From positions 8,495,390-8,559,389 of the forward strand of contig NZ_CP063785.1 in NCBI RefSeq assembly GCF_025860405.1: a stretch of 64,000 nucleotides of DNA, written 5' to 3'. The notes under the pieces were generated by a model. The model was not told the origin of the DNA, ran no database searches, and saw only the letters and a program-made list of their open reading frames with translations. Source of the stretch: Tolypothrix sp. PCC 7712. Lineage in GTDB: Bacteria > Cyanobacteriota > Cyanobacteriia > Cyanobacteriales > Nostocaceae. Shown here in pieces: positions 25,372 to 33,833 of this stretch; within the stretch, counting starts at the first letter, position 1, and each line of letters begins with the position of its first letter. The position numbers and the translations under genes are program-made.

Positions 25372-27276
25372 GTGATTCATGCAATGATGTTGACGTTATT
25401 GAAAGACTTCTATTCAATCGGTTTCATTCCCCACGGACATTGTTATCTCTGGCAAACAGGGTTGGTATGGCTAAACATCATAGGGGATGCAACAATCGCC
25501 TTAGCCTATTATTCGATTCCCTGCCTACTGGTTTACTTTATTTCCCAACGCAAAGATGTTCCTTTCAATGGAGTTTTTTTGCTGTTTGGTGGTTTTATTA
25601 TTGCTTGTGGTACAGGACACCTAATGGACATTTGGACATTATGGTATCCAGACTATTGGATTGCGGCCGGACTGAAAGCCTTCACTGCTTTAATTTCTAT
25701 ATATACAGCATTTGCATTAGTTCATCTTATTCCCCTAGCTTTAAAACTACCCAGTCCTGCACAGTTAGAAACTGCTAATCAAGCCCTGAAAAGTGAAATT
25801 GTAGAGCGTAAGCGAATAGAGCAAGAGTTACGTATAGCAGAAGAAATTGCTACTAATTCCAGCCAAGCTAAAAGCGAATTTTTAGCTAATATGAGCCACG
25901 AACTACGCACACCCCTCAATGGCATTTTGGGTTATACACAAATTCTACAACGCACAGAATCGTTAACCGAGAAAGGATACAAAGGGGTAGAGATTATTCA
26001 GCAGTGCGGTTCCCATTTATTGACTCTAATTAATGATGTACTAGATCTCGCCAAGATTGAAGCGAGAAAGCTGGAACTGAACCCAATTGATTTTTACTTT
26101 CCCGCATTTATTGATAGCGTGACAGAAATTTGTCGTATCCGCGCAGAACAGAAAAGTATCGGGTTTCATGTGCAACTATCAGCAGATTTACCTATAGGCA
26201 TTCGTGCCGATGACAAACGTCTACGTCAAGTGTTGATCAATCTACTTGGTAATGCCATTAAATTTACCGAAAAAGGTAGTGTTACTTTCAAAGTTGAGGT
26301 TAAAGCCACTAAAGAAGAATTTCAGCAATTACCAATTCACCAAATTAGATTTGAAGTAACGGATACCGGAGTGGGGATGAACCCTGAGCAACTGCAAAAA
26401 ATCTTTTTGCCTTTTGAACAAGTAGGAGAACAGAAACGTCAGGTTGAAGGTACAGGGTTAGGATTAGCAATTACCCACAAAATTATGACATTGATGGGTA
26501 GTCAAATAGAACTGAAAAGTGAGTTGGGTCAAGGTAGCAGTTTTTGCTTTGATCTAGAACTACCAGAAGCTAAAGATTGGGCAAAAGCTTCGAGAGCAAT
26601 TCGTCAGGGAACTGTTGTTGGCTATGAAGGGAAAAAGCGCACGATTTTAGTAGTTGATGACAAATGGCAAAATCGCTCGGTAGTAGTCAACTTACTAGAG
26701 CCAATCGGATTTATAGTCATAGAAGCTAGTAACGGTAAGGAAGCAATAGCACAAGTCAGTGCAGAACAACCAGACTTAATTATTACTGATTTAATGATGC
26801 CTGTAATGAATGGATTTGAATTCATTACTCAGTTACGGCAGGTTTCCCAATTTGGGAATACCGCTGTTATTGCCTCTTCAGCTAGTGTTTTTGAAACCGA
26901 TCAATATAAAAGCATTGATGCGGGTGCCAATGCATTTTTACCAAAACCTATAGATGCTGAAATGTTGCTTGAGCTACTGCGAAAATATTTGCTATTGCAA
27001 TGGATTTATGATGATGCATCCAAGGACAATATTGCCAGTGTTAACGCCACTCCAGATAATCAAGAAGATATAATTCCTCCTAATAATGAAGTCTTACATA
27101 AATTACTAGAACTAGTAAGAGATGGTGATATTGAAGGAATTATAGAAATAGCTCATCAAATTTCTATGTTTGATGAAAAATTCAATAATTTTGCCCAGAG
27201 AATTACTCACTTTGCCAGTAATTTTCAAATCAAACTTCTAGAAGAATTTGTACAACAATATCTACCTCTAACTTAA
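25372..27276 (+). CDS. Ethylene-receptor-like hybrid histidine kinase
   Basis: Length 634 residues if the GTG at 25372 is used; ATG codons at 25384 and 25387 are also possible. Three membrane helices (about 34-56, 66-92, 98-122) match the ETR1 ethylene-binding domain. D39, Y46, I49, P50, I76, C79 and H83 stand at a constant offset of 14 from ETR1 D25, Y32, I35, P36, I62, C65 and H69, the residues known to form the copper/ethylene site. A coiled coil (about 130-165) leads directly into HisKA (MSHELRTPLNG, His near 176), a HATPase domain (GTGLGLAIT) and a receiver (phospho-acceptor Asp in LIITDLMMP, near 472). About 80 more residues follow the receiver. There is no GAF domain, unlike ETR1. A REC-histidine kinase is encoded 147 bp downstream. 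Confidence 0.93.
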   Translation: MIHAMMLTLLKDFYSIGFIPHGHCYLWQTGLVWLNIIGDATIALAYYSIPCLLVYFISQRKDVPFNGVFLLFGGFIIACGTGHLMDIWTLWYPDYWIAAGLKAFTALISIYTAFALVHLIPLALKLPSPAQLETANQALKSEIVERKRIEQELRIAEEIATNSSQAKSEFLANMSHELRTPLNGILGYTQILQRTESLTEKGYKGVEIIQQCGSHLLTLINDVLDLAKIEARKLELNPIDFYFPAFIDSVTEICRIRAEQKSIGFHVQLSADLPIGIRADDKRLRQVLINLLGNAIKFTEKGSVTFKVEVKATKEEFQQLPIHQIRFEVTDTGVGMNPEQLQKIFLPFEQVGEQKRQVEGTGLGLAITHKIMTLMGSQIELKSELGQGSSFCFDLELPEAKDWAKASRAIRQGTVVGYEGKKRTILVVDDKWQNRSVVVNLLEPIGFIVIEASNGKEAIAQVSAEQPDLIITDLMMPVMNGFEFITQLRQVSQFGNTAVIASSASVFETDQYKSIDAGANAFLPKPIDAEMLLELLRKYLLLQWIYDDASKDNIASVNATPDNQEDIIPPNNEVLHKLLELVRDGDIEGIIEIAHQISMFDEKFNNFAQRITHFASNFQIKLLEEFVQQYLPLT

Positions 27277-27423
27277 AAGGAAAATTTGATATGTGGGGGT
27301 TAGGTGTTTGGAGTTAATGATTTCTCTCCTGCTTTCTTCCAGTACCCAATCCCCAGTACCTCTAATCCCCACGACCACAGGTAATGGGGAGTTATCTATT
27401 CCCCGAATCCCAAACAGATATAT

Positions 27424-28692
27424 ATGACAACAACTTCAGAAACTGGATTTATTTTGATTGTTGATGACAACCCAACAAATCTATCCGTTCTTTCTGCTGC
27501 TTTAAGTAGTGCTGGGTTTAAATTTCGAGTAGCAGTTAATGGAGAAAGTGCGATCGCACAAGTCGAACGCAACCCCCCAGAGTTAATTTTGCTAGATGTG
27601 CAAATGCCAGGAATTGACGGATTTGAAACCTGTCGTCGCCTGAAAGCAAATCAGGATAGTCACAATATTCCGATAATTTTTACCACGGCTTTAGCAGATA
27701 TAGATAGCAAAACTAAAGGATTTTCTCTAGGCGCAGTCGATTATATACCCAAACCCTTTTCCCAAGAGGAAGTAATTGCTAGAGTGCGGGTACATTTACA
27801 ACTGAAACGGCTGACAGAATCATTAGAACAGCAACTTAGCGATCGCACTATTGCTTTACAACAAGCTCAGATTCAATTAGTGCAGCAAGAAAAACTATCA
27901 ACATTGGGAGAGTTAATCGCCGGAGTTGCTCACGAAATCAATAATCCGATTAGCTTTATCTCCAGCAATATCGAACATTTAGAAGAACACATTGCCGCTA
28001 TTACCGAAATTCTGCGACTTTATCAAGAAGAATATCTCCATCCTTCGGCAAAAATTACAGGTGCTACTGAAGAATTAGATCTAGAATTTGCCCTCAAAGA
28101 TATAGTAAAAATTATCGATTCATTCAAGTTAGGTACAGATAGACTGAGAAATCTTTCTTTCTCACTTCGCAACTTCTCCCGTGCAGATGTTGATACCAAA
28201 CAACCTGCGGATTTACACCAAGGGCTTGATAGTACGTTGTTGATTTTACAACATCGTTTGAAAAGTGTAGGCGATCGCCCTCGCATCGACGTTATCAAGT
28301 CTTATGGCCAGTTACCAGAGGTAGATTGTTATCCAGGGCAAATCAACCAAGTTTTCATGAATATTCTGGCCAATGCCATTGATGCCCTGGATGAAGCCAT
28401 GATACATGGCAAAATGAGCGCTTCTATCCCCCAAATCCAAATTACAACAGATATAGATGCTCAAAACTGCGTCAGCATTCGGATTGCTGACAATGGTATG
28501 GGTATCCCTGACTTAATTCAAGAACGATTATTTGAACCTCTATTTACGACAAAGCCTGTGGGTAAAGGCACTGGACTAGGTTTATCAATCGCCCATCAAA
28601 TTATTGTAGAAAAACACAATGGCACATTAAAAGTAAATTCTCAACTCGCTCAGGGAACTGAATTTAGTATCAAAATTCCTGTGAGGGACTAG
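27424..28692 (+). CDS. Response regulator-histidine kinase (REC-HisKA-HATPase)
   Basis: Length 422 residues. The N-terminal receiver (about 9-125) has the acidic pair VDDN, the phospho-acceptor ELILLDVQMPG, and the lysine in YIPKPFS. A coiled coil (RLTESLEQQLSDRTIALQQA) leads to the HisKA box LGELIAGVAHEINNPISFI and a HATPase domain with NILANAIDALDEA, IRIADNGMGIPD and GTGLGLSIAHQII. It is soluble. REC-HK proteins of this kind usually take a phosphoryl group from a hybrid kinase. It directly follows the ethylene-receptor-like hybrid kinase on the same strand, so the two probably form one phosphorelay, although a G/T repeat-like spacer lies between them. Confidence 0.92.
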   Translation: MTTTSETGFILIVDDNPTNLSVLSAALSSAGFKFRVAVNGESAIAQVERNPPELILLDVQMPGIDGFETCRRLKANQDSHNIPIIFTTALADIDSKTKGFSLGAVDYIPKPFSQEEVIARVRVHLQLKRLTESLEQQLSDRTIALQQAQIQLVQQEKLSTLGELIAGVAHEINNPISFISSNIEHLEEHIAAITEILRLYQEEYLHPSAKITGATEELDLEFALKDIVKIIDSFKLGTDRLRNLSFSLRNFSRADVDTKQPADLHQGLDSTLLILQHRLKSVGDRPRIDVIKSYGQLPEVDCYPGQINQVFMNILANAIDALDEAMIHGKMSASIPQIQITTDIDAQNCVSIRIADNGMGIPDLIQERLFEPLFTTKPVGKGTGLGLSIAHQIIVEKHNGTLKVNSQLAQGTEFSIKIPVRD

Positions 28693-29082
28693 GGATTGGG
28701 CATTGGGTATTGGGCATTGGGTATTGGGCATTGGGCATTGGGCATTGGGCATTGGGCATTGGTAATAATTTCCCCTCATCACCCTCATACCTATTCCCCA
28801 TTACCCCTTATCCCCAGAGGGGGCCCCGAGTTCCCCAGTCCCCAGTCCCCAGTCCCCACTCCCCAGTCCCCAGTCCCCAGTCCCCAGTCCCCACTCCCCA
28901 GTCCCTTAGTCATCATAAATAGACAACTGACTCCCAAGACCTACCAAACTAGCTGCAATTAGATCTAGGATCGTTTTAACAAAGCTAAAAAATACAATTT
29001 TAGGAAGTAGCTTTATAGTAGTGAGTTAGCTCGACTATAGACTAATTCCCCATCCTCTTAGTTAACTTACAGGTCTGAAACT
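28693..29082. repeat. Low-complexity intergenic region: ATTGGGC heptamers and CCCCAGT repeats
   Basis: Nine perfect or one-base-off 7-mers (ATTGGGC/ATTGGGT) run from 28695 to 28757. One inverted copy of the 37-bp GC-rich repeat is at 28800-28836, followed by about ten CCCCAGT/CCCCACT units to about 28905. These are the short tandem repeats typical of heterocystous cyanobacteria. The remaining 170 bp before the NFU gene hold its promoter; no box was assigned. Confidence 0.85.
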
Positions 29083-29313
29083 ATGGAACTGACGATTGAC
29101 AACGTGGAAACAGTATTGGATGAAATGCGCCCTTATTTAATATCGGATGGCGGTAACGTGGAGCTTGTAGAACTAGATGGGCCTATCGTGAAATTACGCT
29201 TGCAAGGAGCCTGCGGTTCTTGTCCTAGCTCTACCATGACTTTAAGAATGGGTATTGAACGTCGTCTGCGGGAAATGATTCCCGAAATTGCTGAAGTAGA
29301 GCAAGTTATCTAG
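29083..29313 (+). CDS. nfu: NFU-type iron-sulfur cluster scaffold (NifU C-terminal domain)
   Basis: Length 76 residues, the usual size of the free cyanobacterial NFU protein. It contains LISDGGNVELVEL and the CxxC cluster ligand pair in LQGACGSCPSSTMTL, and ends with the ERRLREMIPEI helix. It assembles a 4Fe-4S (or 2Fe-2S) cluster on a dimer and passes it to apo-proteins such as photosystem I subunits; in cyanobacteria the free NFU is the main scaffold. Cytosolic. It lies between signalling and glucan genes, so no functional operon partner is apparent. A G/A/T-rich low-complexity spacer and the CGGAGG-AGA-CCTCCG hairpin (29461-29475) separate it from GH57. Confidence 0.95.
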   Translation: MELTIDNVETVLDEMRPYLISDGGNVELVELDGPIVKLRLQGACGSCPSSTMTLRMGIERRLREMIPEIAEVEQVI

Positions 29314-29552
29314 GGATTAGGGATTGGGGACTGGGGACTGGGGAATAGGGATGAGGGAGATGGGGGAGATGAGGGTGATGAGGGTGATGAGGAGAAATTA
29401 TTACCAATACCCCATGCCCAATGCCCCATGCCCCATGCCCAATGACGGCAGTTGCTACAACGGAGGAGACCTCCGCAATGCACTACCTCCCCCATGCCCC
29501 ATGCCCCATTCTCAATTCTCAATGCCCAATGCCCATTACCCCATAATTCCCT

Positions 29553-31787
29553 ATGACCCAACCTCTGTACGTTGCCTTTATTTGGCATCAACATCAGCCG
29601 CTGTACAAATCTCCTGACAGCGGCGTTTCTTTATCTTCTAGTCAACAGTACCGTTTACCTTGGGTGAGGTTACATGGCACTAAGGATTATCTAGATTTGG
29701 TGTTACTTTTGGAGCGATATCCCAAGTTGCACCAAACTGTAAATTTAGTACCATCTCTAATACTGCAACTGGAAGATTACATTGCTGGCACTGCTTTTGA
29801 CCCTTATCTCACTGCCAGTTTGACACCAGTGGAACAGTTGACTCTACAACAAAGGGAATTTGTTGTTAAACATTTTTTTGATGCTAATCACCACACCTTG
29901 ATTGACCCCCATCCCCGCTATGCCGAGTTGTATTACCAAAAGCAGGAAAAAGGGGAAGCTTGGTGTTTAGAGAATTGGCAACAACATGATTACAGCGATT
30001 TGCTGGCTTGGCACAATCTGGCGTGGATCGATCCGTTGTTTTGGGACGATCCAGAAATTGCCGCTTGGTTAAGTCAAGGTTGCAATTTTACTTTAAGCGA
30101 TCGCCAGCGGATTTATTCTAAACAGAAGGAAATCCTCAGCCGCATTATTCCCCAACACCGCAAAATGCAAGCGGCTGGTCAGCTAGAAGTCACAACTACG
30201 CCTTACACTCACCCGATTCTGCCCTTATTAGCTGATACTAATTCTGGTCGGGTAGCTGTGCCCCAAATGAATTTACCACAGCAGCGTTTTCAGTGGGCGG
30301 AAGACATTCCCCGTCACTTAAATAAAGCCTGGGAGTTATATAAAGACCGCTTTGGGCAAGAACCGCGAGGCTTATGGCCTTCGGAACAATCAGTTAGCCC
30401 AGCTATATTACCGTATATTATCAAACAAGGCTTTAAGTGGATTTGCTCAGATGAAGCTGTTTTAGGCTGGACGCTAAAACACTTTTTCCATCGGGATGGG
30501 GCGGGGAATGTGGAGGAACCAGAATTACTCTATCGACCTTATCGCCTCCAAACTCCAGCCGGGGATGTGTCAATTGTCTTCCGCGATCATAGATTATCCG
30601 ATTTGATTGGCTTTACCTATGGGGCGATGCCGGCAAAACAAGCTGTAGCAGATTTAGTCGGACACCTGCAAGCGATCGCTAAAATGCAAAGAGATCGACA
30701 AAGTGAACAACCTTGGTTAGTAACTATTGCTTTGGATGGCGAAAATTGCTGGGAATTTTATCCCCAAGATGGCAAACTCTTCCTAGAGGCTTTATATCAA
30801 ACTCTGAGCAACGAACCCCATTTAAAACTCGTCACAGTTTCAGAATATTTGGAAAAGTTTCCTGCTACAGCCACTATTCCTGGAGAACAACTGCATAGCG
30901 GTTCTTGGGTTGATGGTAGCTTTACAACTTGGATTGGCGACCCTGTGAAAAACCGCGCCTGGGATTACCTGACACAAGCTAGGAATATGCTTGCTAGTCA
31001 CCCAGAAGCTACAGAAGAAAATAACCCAGAAGCGTGGGAAGCTTTATATGCAGCCGAAGGTTCCGATTGGTTTTGGTGGTTTGGCGAAGGACATTCCTCA
31101 AATCAAGATGCCATTTTTGACCAGCTATTTCGCGAACACCTCTATGGCATTTACAAAGCATTAAATGAGCCGATACCGCCTTATCTCAGACAACCATTAG
31201 AAATCCACGCAGCCCGCACAGACCATACTCCCCAAGGATTTATTCATCCGATTATCGATGGTAAAGGTGATGAACAAGACTGGGACAAGGCCGGGCGCAT
31301 AGAAATCGGCGGCGCACGGGGTACAATGCACAACAGCAGTACTGTTCAGAGGCTGTGGTATGGGGTAGATCACCTCAATTTCTATTTGCGGATGGATGTC
31401 AAAAGCGGTATTGTACCAGGGCAAGGTTTACCCACAGAGTTGAATTTGCTGTGGTTTTATCCCAACAAAACCATGCACAATAGCCCCATTCCTTTGGCAG
31501 AACTCCCAGATGTAGCGCCGGTTAATTACCTGTATCACCACCATTTAGAAATTAATTTACTGACGCAATCGGTACAGTTTCGCGAAGCCGGAGAAAACCT
31601 TCAATGGTATCCGCGTTTTAGCCGCGCGCAAGTAGCATTTGACCATTGTTTAGAAGTGGCAATACCTTGGGCCGATTTGCAAGTTCCACCGGATTACCCC
31701 TTGCGTCTAGTGTTTGTCTTGGCTGATGAAGGACGCTTCTGCAATTATTTACCAGAAAATGCTTTGATTCCGATTGAGGTTCCTTAA
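29553..31787 (+). CDS. Glycoside hydrolase family 57 alpha-glucan enzyme
   Basis: Length 744 residues. GH57 motifs: YVAFIWHQHQPLYK (motif 1, HQP), FKWICSDEAVLGW (motif with the catalytic Glu), and LVTIALDGENCWEFY (motif with the catalytic Asp), together with GLWPSEQSVSP. The N-terminal 550 residues form the (beta/alpha)7 barrel and helical domain. The C-terminal 180 residues (from about IHPIIDGKGDEQDW) are a beta-sandwich like the one seen next to glucodextranases and some GH57 amylopullulanases. There is no signal peptide, so it acts on cytoplasmic glycogen or maltodextrin as alpha-amylase, branching enzyme or transferase; sequence alone does not settle which. Its 744 residues fit the large GH57 subgroup (DUF1957-lacking) common in cyanobacteria. 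Confidence 0.9.
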   Translation: MTQPLYVAFIWHQHQPLYKSPDSGVSLSSSQQYRLPWVRLHGTKDYLDLVLLLERYPKLHQTVNLVPSLILQLEDYIAGTAFDPYLTASLTPVEQLTLQQREFVVKHFFDANHHTLIDPHPRYAELYYQKQEKGEAWCLENWQQHDYSDLLAWHNLAWIDPLFWDDPEIAAWLSQGCNFTLSDRQRIYSKQKEILSRIIPQHRKMQAAGQLEVTTTPYTHPILPLLADTNSGRVAVPQMNLPQQRFQWAEDIPRHLNKAWELYKDRFGQEPRGLWPSEQSVSPAILPYIIKQGFKWICSDEAVLGWTLKHFFHRDGAGNVEEPELLYRPYRLQTPAGDVSIVFRDHRLSDLIGFTYGAMPAKQAVADLVGHLQAIAKMQRDRQSEQPWLVTIALDGENCWEFYPQDGKLFLEALYQTLSNEPHLKLVTVSEYLEKFPATATIPGEQLHSGSWVDGSFTTWIGDPVKNRAWDYLTQARNMLASHPEATEENNPEAWEALYAAEGSDWFWWFGEGHSSNQDAIFDQLFREHLYGIYKALNEPIPPYLRQPLEIHAARTDHTPQGFIHPIIDGKGDEQDWDKAGRIEIGGARGTMHNSSTVQRLWYGVDHLNFYLRMDVKSGIVPGQGLPTELNLLWFYPNKTMHNSPIPLAELPDVAPVNYLYHHHLEINLLTQSVQFREAGENLQWYPRFSRAQVAFDHCLEVAIPWADLQVPPDYPLRLVFVLADEGRFCNYLPENALIPIEVP

Positions 31788-31901
31788 TATTAGGGGCACA
31801 ACAAAGAAAGACTTTCGGTGGCACTAAACCGATATCTGCGCCTAGGCTGGAATGTCACTGTTCTGTTAGGGTGTATCACCTCCTATTCGCTAGCTGTATC
31901 C

Positions 31902-32027
31902 CAATACTACTCGGTTAAGCGTTTTGAACTCAAAATTGATTTTGGGGAAAAGGTTAAAAGTTAAGGATTAAAGGTTTTTTCTTTTCCTTTTCCCATTCCC
32001 CTTTTTCCCCTTAACCGACAAGTATTG
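31902..32027. mobile_element. 126-bp MITE, family B, copy 2
   Basis: It is exactly as long as copy 1 (9135-9260). The left end is CAATACTACTCGGTTAAG, the inverted right end CAATACTTGTCGGTTAAG. A perfect 10-bp duplication AGCTGTATCC lies at 31892-31901 and 32028-32037. The interior again has a GGGGAAAAGG arm and a CCTTTTCCC-type arm. It sits 64 bp before an IS630-type element. Confidence 0.92.
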
Positions 32028-32122
32028 AGCTGTATCCCTAAAGGACTCATCTGGCGAATAGAGGGTTACACCCCTCAATTAACCGAAAAAACTAGTACAG
32101 TACGGCGGAAATAAGCAGACCA

Positions 32123-32728
32123 TTAAATAGCCAAAACTTTGCTCTTATATGTCCACTTAAAAGGTTTAGCCATTGTTTGATTAAAGTAGTCGATAAACTT
32201 GAGGATTCGATTTTTCAAATCATCCTGACTGACGAAACTGGCTCTTCTGAGTAACTTGCGAACCAAAATACTGAACCAAATCTCAATTTGATTGAGCCAA
32301 GAGGAATGTTTAGGTGTGTAATGAAACACAATCCGGTGTGTTGGATCACTCAAAAAAGCAGTGCGGGATTTCATTGATTTAAGGATGCCACTTTCTCCCT
32401 TAATACCCAGGTCAATATTCAAACCTTCAATTTGTGCAACTAAACGAACTAGAGACTCAGACTGATGAGTGTTAAGGCAGTCCATAATCAGATGCCATTT
32501 TTTAGCATCACTGTCAGTTTCAATTGTTCGGCGAACATGAAGGGCAAAATCAACTTCCGTTCTGGTATCTGAACAAGTCGGCTGGACAATTTGACCAGTG
32601 GCAACATCAAAGCTGGCAATTAAGCTTTGCGTGCCGTGACGAATATACTCAAATTCCCTTCTTTCGACTTTGCCTGGTCGCACAGGTAAGTCTTTTTCTA
32701 AGCGCTCAGTAGCTTGAATTCCTGTCAT
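32123..32728 (-). CDS. IS630-type transposase, C-terminal DDE part
   Basis: 201 residues from an internal ATG; the same frame is open upstream to the C8 run near 32839. The catalytic triad of the IS630/Tc1-mariner DDE domain is partly here: the second Asp in LIMDCLNTHQS and the Glu in SWLNQIEIWFSIL. The first Asp, in GERTISIDEMTG, lies upstream of the ATG at 32728, so the internal start alone gives a protein lacking it. Full function needs translation through the C8 run. The element is therefore inactive or frameshift-dependent. Confidence 0.85.
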   Translation of the reverse strand: MTGIQATERLEKDLPVRPGKVERREFEYIRHGTQSLIASFDVATGQIVQPTCSDTRTEVDFALHVRRTIETDSDAKKWHLIMDCLNTHQSESLVRLVAQIEGLNIDLGIKGESGILKSMKSRTAFLSDPTHRIVFHYTPKHSSWLNQIEIWFSILVRKLLRRASFVSQDDLKNRILKFIDYFNQTMAKPFKWTYKSKVLAI

Positions 32729-32828
32729 TTCATCAATGGATATTGTACGTTCTCCCTGAAGATGCCGCTCAATCGCATTGATGTATAAACCAGTAATATC
32801 TTCAACTTTTGCGTCAAATTCTTCGTCC

Positions 32829-33326
32829 TCAGGGGGGGGTTAACCAGTAGCGGCTCTGGTGAGGTTTAAGTTCTGCTTCTTCAAGTAATCTTCCAACATG
32901 GCGGACAGATATGCTTTCAATAATTCCAAGTTTGATGATTTCGTTCGCTAGTTCTCTTGCTGTCCAATGACTTATTGGTCTTCCATAATCGGATGGTGGG
33001 GAACAAGCTAATGCAAACAACTCGATTACTTGTTCCATACTAAACTTCGGGCGTGCGCCAACACGCTCAGAGTCTTGTAATCTCTGCTCAATTGATAATT
33101 CTTTCCCCTCAGTTTCCAACCACCGATTTCGCCATAAACGCGCCGTTTGACGATTTATGTCTAAATTTCGGGCGATTTCACGATGATTTTGACCCTCTGA
33201 TCCCATGACAATTATTTTGGCTCGTAGCGCTATCTGTTGCGGCGTGTTGTGTCTGTTTATCAACTGTTGGAGTTGATCCCGCTCGCCATCGCTTAAATTT
33301 AATATTTTAGGATTTAATCTAGCCAC
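32829..33326 (-). CDS. IS630-type transposase, N-terminal (HTH) part
   Basis: Length 165 residues. It carries the helix-turn-helix DNA-binding region of IS630 transposases: IALRAKIIVMGSEGQNHREIARNLDINRQTARLWRNRW, then a second winged-helix-like part (TARELANEIIKLGIIESISVRHVGRLLEEAELKPHQSRYWL). It ends TPP-stop inside the C8 run at 32832-32839. One base fewer in that run, or a +1 ribosomal/transcriptional slip, would continue the frame into EDEEFDAKVEDITGLY and the DDE half. It therefore is either a frameshift-broken gene or the first part of a slippage-made fusion. Confidence 0.9.
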   Translation of the reverse strand: MARLNPKILNLSDGERDQLQQLINRHNTPQQIALRAKIIVMGSEGQNHREIARNLDINRQTARLWRNRWLETEGKELSIEQRLQDSERVGARPKFSMEQVIELFALACSPPSDYGRPISHWTARELANEIIKLGIIESISVRHVGRLLEEAELKPHQSRYWLTPP

Positions 33327-33487
33327 ACCTTGATTCCTTAATCCGCGCCCAAAACGGGTTTTAACCTGATTATTTATTCTCCCACCAATATGGTCTATTT
33401 ATTTATGCCGTGTTGTACTAGGTTTTGCGGGTGCGATCGCATTATTTAGATTGCGTCATAAACCCTATAAAAGTTGCATTTATAAAC

Positions 33488-33782
33488 TAATACAGTTCAG
33501 ATAAGATCATTAGTGATTGGTCAGTTGTGGAAACAGCTAGCTCAATTGGGGGATTCTCCCCCAAGCCCCCGATTGGGTGACGGTTGCGTCCCCCAAACCC
33601 CCTCCAAAATTATTGTTTTTGTTGTCAATTTATTTTTTTAACCTCAGTTCGGGTTCAGGAGGTTTATTCAAGCTTAAATGCCTGAAACAACGCAAGCTCG
33701 TTGACAGATTCTAGAATCAAGCTATGGCTTAATCAGGGTTTCAGCTTATCCCGAACTCAGGTTTTTTAATTGAACTGTATTG
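33488..33782. mobile_element. 295-bp MITE-like element with 10-bp target duplication
   Basis: Ends: TAATACAGTTCAGATAAG on the left and, inverted, CAATACAGTTCAATTAAA on the right. A perfect 10-bp direct repeat ATTTATAAAC lies outside each end (33478-33487 and 33783-33792). The interior has stretches such as GGGGGATTCTCCCCC and CCTGAACTCAGG-like inverted sequences but no gene. The outer CAATAC is shared with family B. I found only this one copy, so it may be a relict of a larger element. Confidence 0.7.
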
Positions 33783-33833
33783 ATTTATAAACAAGTATTA
33801 AAGCAGGTTATTTTTATCAATATAAATAGCTAA

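Larger units (their letters stand above)
32092..33421 (-). mobile_element. IS630-family insertion sequence
   Basis: A 1.33-kb element with CTAG at both ends (32092-32095 and 33418-33421). Inverted repeats: CTAGTACAGTACGGCGGAAA on the left, CTAGTACAACACGGCATAAA on the right. IS630 elements insert at TA, many within CTAG, which agrees with the flanks. Two frames encode an HTH transposase N-terminus (32829-33326) and a DDE C-terminus (32123-32728), joined at an 8-C run. Shorter copies of such ends occur at 12726-13152. Confidence 0.9.

Noticed and set aside
28696..28962. Plus-strand frames made of GIGHWALGIGHWAL units
   Set aside because: Pure translation of ATTGGGC heptamers and CCCCAGT repeats.
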